A program made the translations under genes and the position numbers. The notes under the pieces were generated by a model that saw only the letters and a program-made list of their open reading frames with translations, did no database searches and was not told the DNA's origin. Shown in pieces: positions 5,088 through 6,902 of a stretch of 6,902 nt of DNA (within the stretch, counting starts at the first letter, position 1; each line of letters begins with the position of its first letter). The stretch lies in assembly GCA_017935525.1 (NCBI GenBank), contig JAGBHJ010000008.1, positions 1-6,902 on the forward strand. The letters are read 5' to 3'. Source of the DNA: Clostridia bacterium (GTDB taxonomy: Bacteria > Bacillota > Clostridia > HGM11327).

Positions 5088-5900
5088 TCATGCAAAAATA
5101 CCCTGGGGCACCTTAGCCTCCCAGCTTTCGGGAATGTCAAGACCCATGCCGTAGAGCACGATAGCTGCAAGGTCATTTACTCTTACCAGCTCGTTGGGGC
5201 TCATTTCGCCCTTAATAACGCCCTTACCTCTTACACCGATGTAGATTATCTTTTCAGCGTCCGTCTCACCGCCGTGGCCGCCCTCGGGTGTGCCGCCATG
5301 GTCAGCAGTTACCACAAACAACGTATCCTCCAGCCAGCCCTTTGCCTCAAGTGTATCTGCGATCTTGCCGATAAGACCGTCAACCAATGTGATCTGGTCA
5401 AGATGGCCCTTTGTGCCGTAGCCGTTTTCGTGTCCTGCGCCGTCAACGCTGTCAAACTGAACGAATATCACGTCAAAATCAGTTTCGTTGATGTATTTGA
5501 TGATTCTGCCTGTCAAGGGCTCGTCCTCTGTGGAAGCCTTATGAACGTCAAGACCCTCCTCAACTATACCAAAATTGATGGGATCCCAGTTACAGAACGA
5601 AGCAAGCTTTGCCTCGGGATAGTTCTCTCTTATTACTCTGAAGAATGAGGGATACTTGGACTCTGTATCGTATCTCTTTGAAGATGCAATGGAGTTTGTG
5701 ATCTTATGCACCTGGGGGCCTACGCCGTGTATCATCGATCCCCAGCACTCACCGCTGATAGTGGGGATGGACGTGAGCGCCTTATAAGTCTCTGATCCGT
5801 TTTCAAAAAGCTTGTCCATGCAAGGTGTTTCCGCTTGGTTAAAGAAAATTCCCGCACCGTCAACACCAATCAAAACTACTCTGCTGTATCTCTTTGCCAT
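5088..5900 (-). CDS. Alkaline phosphatase/phosphodiesterase-superfamily enzyme
   Basis: A 270-residue cytoplasmic metal-dependent phosphoesterase of the alkaline phosphatase superfamily (type I phosphodiesterase/nucleotide pyrophosphatase branch). The bimetal site is complete: Asp14 in VLIGVDGAG, likely nucleophile Thr47 in SIPTISGECWGSM, Asp153 and His157 in FDSVDGAGHENG, Asp200-His201 in VVTADHGGTP, and His209 in GGHGGETD. It should hydrolyse a phosphomonoester or diester; the substrate is unknown. No signal peptide is present with the ATG at 5900, chosen because GGAGG lies 8 nt upstream; the open frame extends upstream to 5978, beyond the promoter, and is discounted. The enzyme core ends normally (WEAKVPQGIFA) but the stop comes just before an out-of-frame LamG-like ORF, suggesting a single-base frameshift after a T5 run (5094-5098). 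The catalytic domain itself is intact. Confidence 0.88.
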   Translation of the reverse strand: MAKRYSRVVLIGVDGAGIFFNQAETPCMDKLFENGSETYKALTSIPTISGECWGSMIHGVGPQVHKITNSIASSKRYDTESKYPSFFRVIRENYPEAKLASFCNWDPINFGIVEEGLDVHKASTEDEPLTGRIIKYINETDFDVIFVQFDSVDGAGHENGYGTKGHLDQITLVDGLIGKIADTLEAKGWLEDTLFVVTADHGGTPEGGHGGETDAEKIIYIGVRGKGVIKGEMSPNELVRVNDLAAIVLYGMGLDIPESWEAKVPQGIFA

Positions 5901-5928
5901 TATTATATCCTCCGATATATTTTTTACT

Positions 5929-5957
5929 ATTTTACCACAAACGGTTTTTAATGTCAA
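5929..5957 (-). promoter_or_regulatory. Sigma-A-type promoter of the phosphatase gene
   Basis: Minus strand TTGACA (5952-5957), 17-base spacer, TAAAAT (5929-5934), with TG one base before the -10 box. The predicted start is near 5922, giving a short A+U-rich leader before the GGAGG at about 5909-5913. The -35 box directly follows the terminator of the ABC transporter gene. Confidence 0.88.
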
Positions 5958-5958
5958 C

Positions 5959-6004
5959 AAAATAAAAGCCATTACCACAGTTTGTTTGACGTGGCAATGG
6001 CTTT
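5959..6004 (-). terminator. Rho-independent terminator of the ABC transporter gene
   Basis: AAAGCCATTGCCAC and GTGGTAATGGCTTT (minus strand, 6004-5965) form a 14-bp stem with one G-U wobble and a 12-nt loop, followed by UAUUUU. It begins 10 bases past the stop codon at 6014. Confidence 0.9.
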
Positions 6005-6013
6005 ATCTGTCAA

Positions 6014-6902
6014 TTAACCTCTGGGCGGTCTTTTTCCGTCCGGGGGCGGCATGGGTCTGCCATCCCTATCCATTGGCGGTCTGCCACCCTTTGGCGGGAA
6101 CGGACCATCACCGTCCATATCCTCCTGATTTTCCTCTCCGTCAACACTGGCGATGTATCTTTCCGCCTGAGTAAGGAACAGATCGTGGTACACTCCGCCC
6201 TTCTTCATAAGCTCTGCGTGTGTGCCGCGCTCCAGGATCGTGCCCTCGGAAAGCACTACGATCTGGGATGCTCTTACCGCGCTGGAAAGTCTGTGGGATA
6301 CAAATACCGTCAGCTTGCCCTGGCGAAGCTCCTCAAACTGATTAAAGATCTCCTGCTCCGCAATAGCGTCAAGGGATGCGGTGGGCTCGTCAAGAATAAG
6401 GATATCGCTGTCGCCGTAGAATGCTCTTGCAACCGCCAGCTTCTGCCACTGACCGCCGGAAAGCTCCTTACCCGTAACCTCAAAGTACCTCATAAGCTGG
6501 GTGTCGTAGCCCTCATCAAAATTGTCGATAAAGGAGTTTGCATTACTCTCCTTTGCCGCCTTTTTGAGTCTGTTCTCATCGATGGGCGTTCTTACGTCAC
6601 CAAATGCGATATTCTCCTTTACACTTACTGCGTATCTGCCGAAATCCTGGAATATGATGCCAAACAAGCTGTAAAGCTCGTCAGTGTCGTATTCCCTTAT
6701 ATCTCTGCCGTCAAGGTAGATGGTACCCTCGGTAGGATCGTACAATCTTGTAAGCAGCTTGATAAGTGTGGTCTTGCCCGCGCCGTTAAGACCAACCAGA
6801 ACGATGGATTCACCTGACTTGATAGTCAGATTGATATCGTGCAGAACGTCGTAAGTCATGCCGGGGTAGCGGAAACCAACGTTCTCCAGACGGAGCTCAT
6901 GC
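6014..6902 (-). CDS. ABC exporter, ATP-binding C-terminal part (start outside window)
   Basis: The frame is open to the window edge, so the upstream part, probably six membrane helices of an exporter half-transporter, is missing; the internal ATG at 6859 is not the start. About 295 residues are visible (H1 encoded at 6901-6899). The nucleotide-binding domain is complete: A-loop region ENVGFRYPG (6-14), Walker A GLNGAGKT (37-44), Q-loop IIFQDFGRY (Gln85), signature LSGGQWQK (147-154), Walker B ILILDEPT (Asp171, Glu172), D-loop SLD and H-loop VSHR (His203). All catalytic residues are present. The order and wording fit ABCB-type ATP-binding/permease exporters of peptides, lipids or drugs; the substrate cannot be told. 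After the domain, the last 41 residues form an acidic then proline/glycine/arginine-rich tail (PPMDRDGRPMPPPDGKRPP), unusual for the family. A strong terminator follows the stop. Confidence 0.92.
   Translation of the reverse strand, partial: HELRLENVGFRYPGMTYDVLHDINLTIKSGESIVLVGLNGAGKTTLIKLLTRLYDPTEGTIYLDGRDIREYDTDELYSLFGIIFQDFGRYAVSVKENIAFGDVRTPIDENRLKKAAKESNANSFIDNFDEGYDTQLMRYFEVTGKELSGGQWQKLAVARAFYGDSDILILDEPTASLDAIAEQEIFNQFEELRQGKLTVFVSHRLSSAVRASQIVVLSEGTILERGTHAELMKKGGVYHDLFLTQAERYIASVDGEENQEDMDGDGPFPPKGGRPPMDRDGRPMPPPDGKRPPRG

Noticed and set aside
4836..5648. Plus-strand ORF of 270 codons across the LamG and phosphatase genes
   Set aside because: It is antisense to two recognisable protein domains and its translation shows no family features; the codon bias of the opposite strand explains it.
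6185..6817. Plus-strand ORF of 210 codons opposite the ABC transporter
   Set aside because: The minus strand encodes all ABC motifs in order; the plus frame is a shadow.

Overview
The window looks like chromosomal DNA from a low- to mid-G+C Gram-positive anaerobe of the class Clostridia, probably Ruminococcus-like. That is an inference from a CIRCE-controlled hrcA, strong GGAGG ribosome binding sites, sigma-A promoters of the TTGACA-17-TGnTAnAAT form, and the protein families present. Every gene I can support lies on the minus strand, so transcription runs from high to low coordinates. There is no tRNA, rRNA, CRISPR array or insertion sequence that I can see.

Layout in the direction of transcription. 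(1) 6902-6014: the 3' part of an ABC exporter gene, cut by the window edge, ending in an unusual proline/glycine-rich tail and a strong terminator. (2) 5900-4514: a promoter, then a cytoplasmic alkaline-phosphatase/phosphodiesterase-superfamily gene, followed one base later and in another frame by a LamG-like (concanavalin-fold) ORF. The pair reads like a two-domain gene split by a single-base frameshift, though coupled translation of two genes is possible. (3) 4456-2820: a promoter, a CDP-alcohol phosphatidyltransferase (PgsA-like membrane enzyme), then 40 nt later a xylose-isomerase-like TIM-barrel sugar isomerase/epimerase, then a terminator. (4) 2680-251: a consensus promoter, a leader of about 220 nt, a secreted three-domain protein (Ig-like BIG2, ricin-type lectin, putative cysteine amidase), a small secreted protein of unknown function 14 nt further on, and a terminator. 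(5) 154-1: a promoter, a perfect CIRCE operator and the first 24 codons of hrcA, presumably the start of the hrcA-grpE-dnaK-dnaJ heat-shock operon beyond the left edge.

The most interesting part is region 4. The leader carries GAGGTTT, then AAACCTC, then GAGGTTT again, the last copy being the Shine-Dalgarno sequence of the secreted amidase gene. The middle copy can pair with either flanking copy. A further TTTGGG/CCCAAA hairpin competes for the first copy. This is the architecture of a riboswitch or other translational switch. I do not recognise the sensing part as any known riboswitch class. A 29-codon leader ORF with its own Shine-Dalgarno runs through the same leader and stops in the loop of one of its hairpins. 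The two genes downstream both encode exported proteins predicted to be cleaved at AxA-DD at residue 33, and both are visibly more A+T-rich than genes to the right, which suggests a regulated accessory secretion cassette acting on cell walls or glycans.
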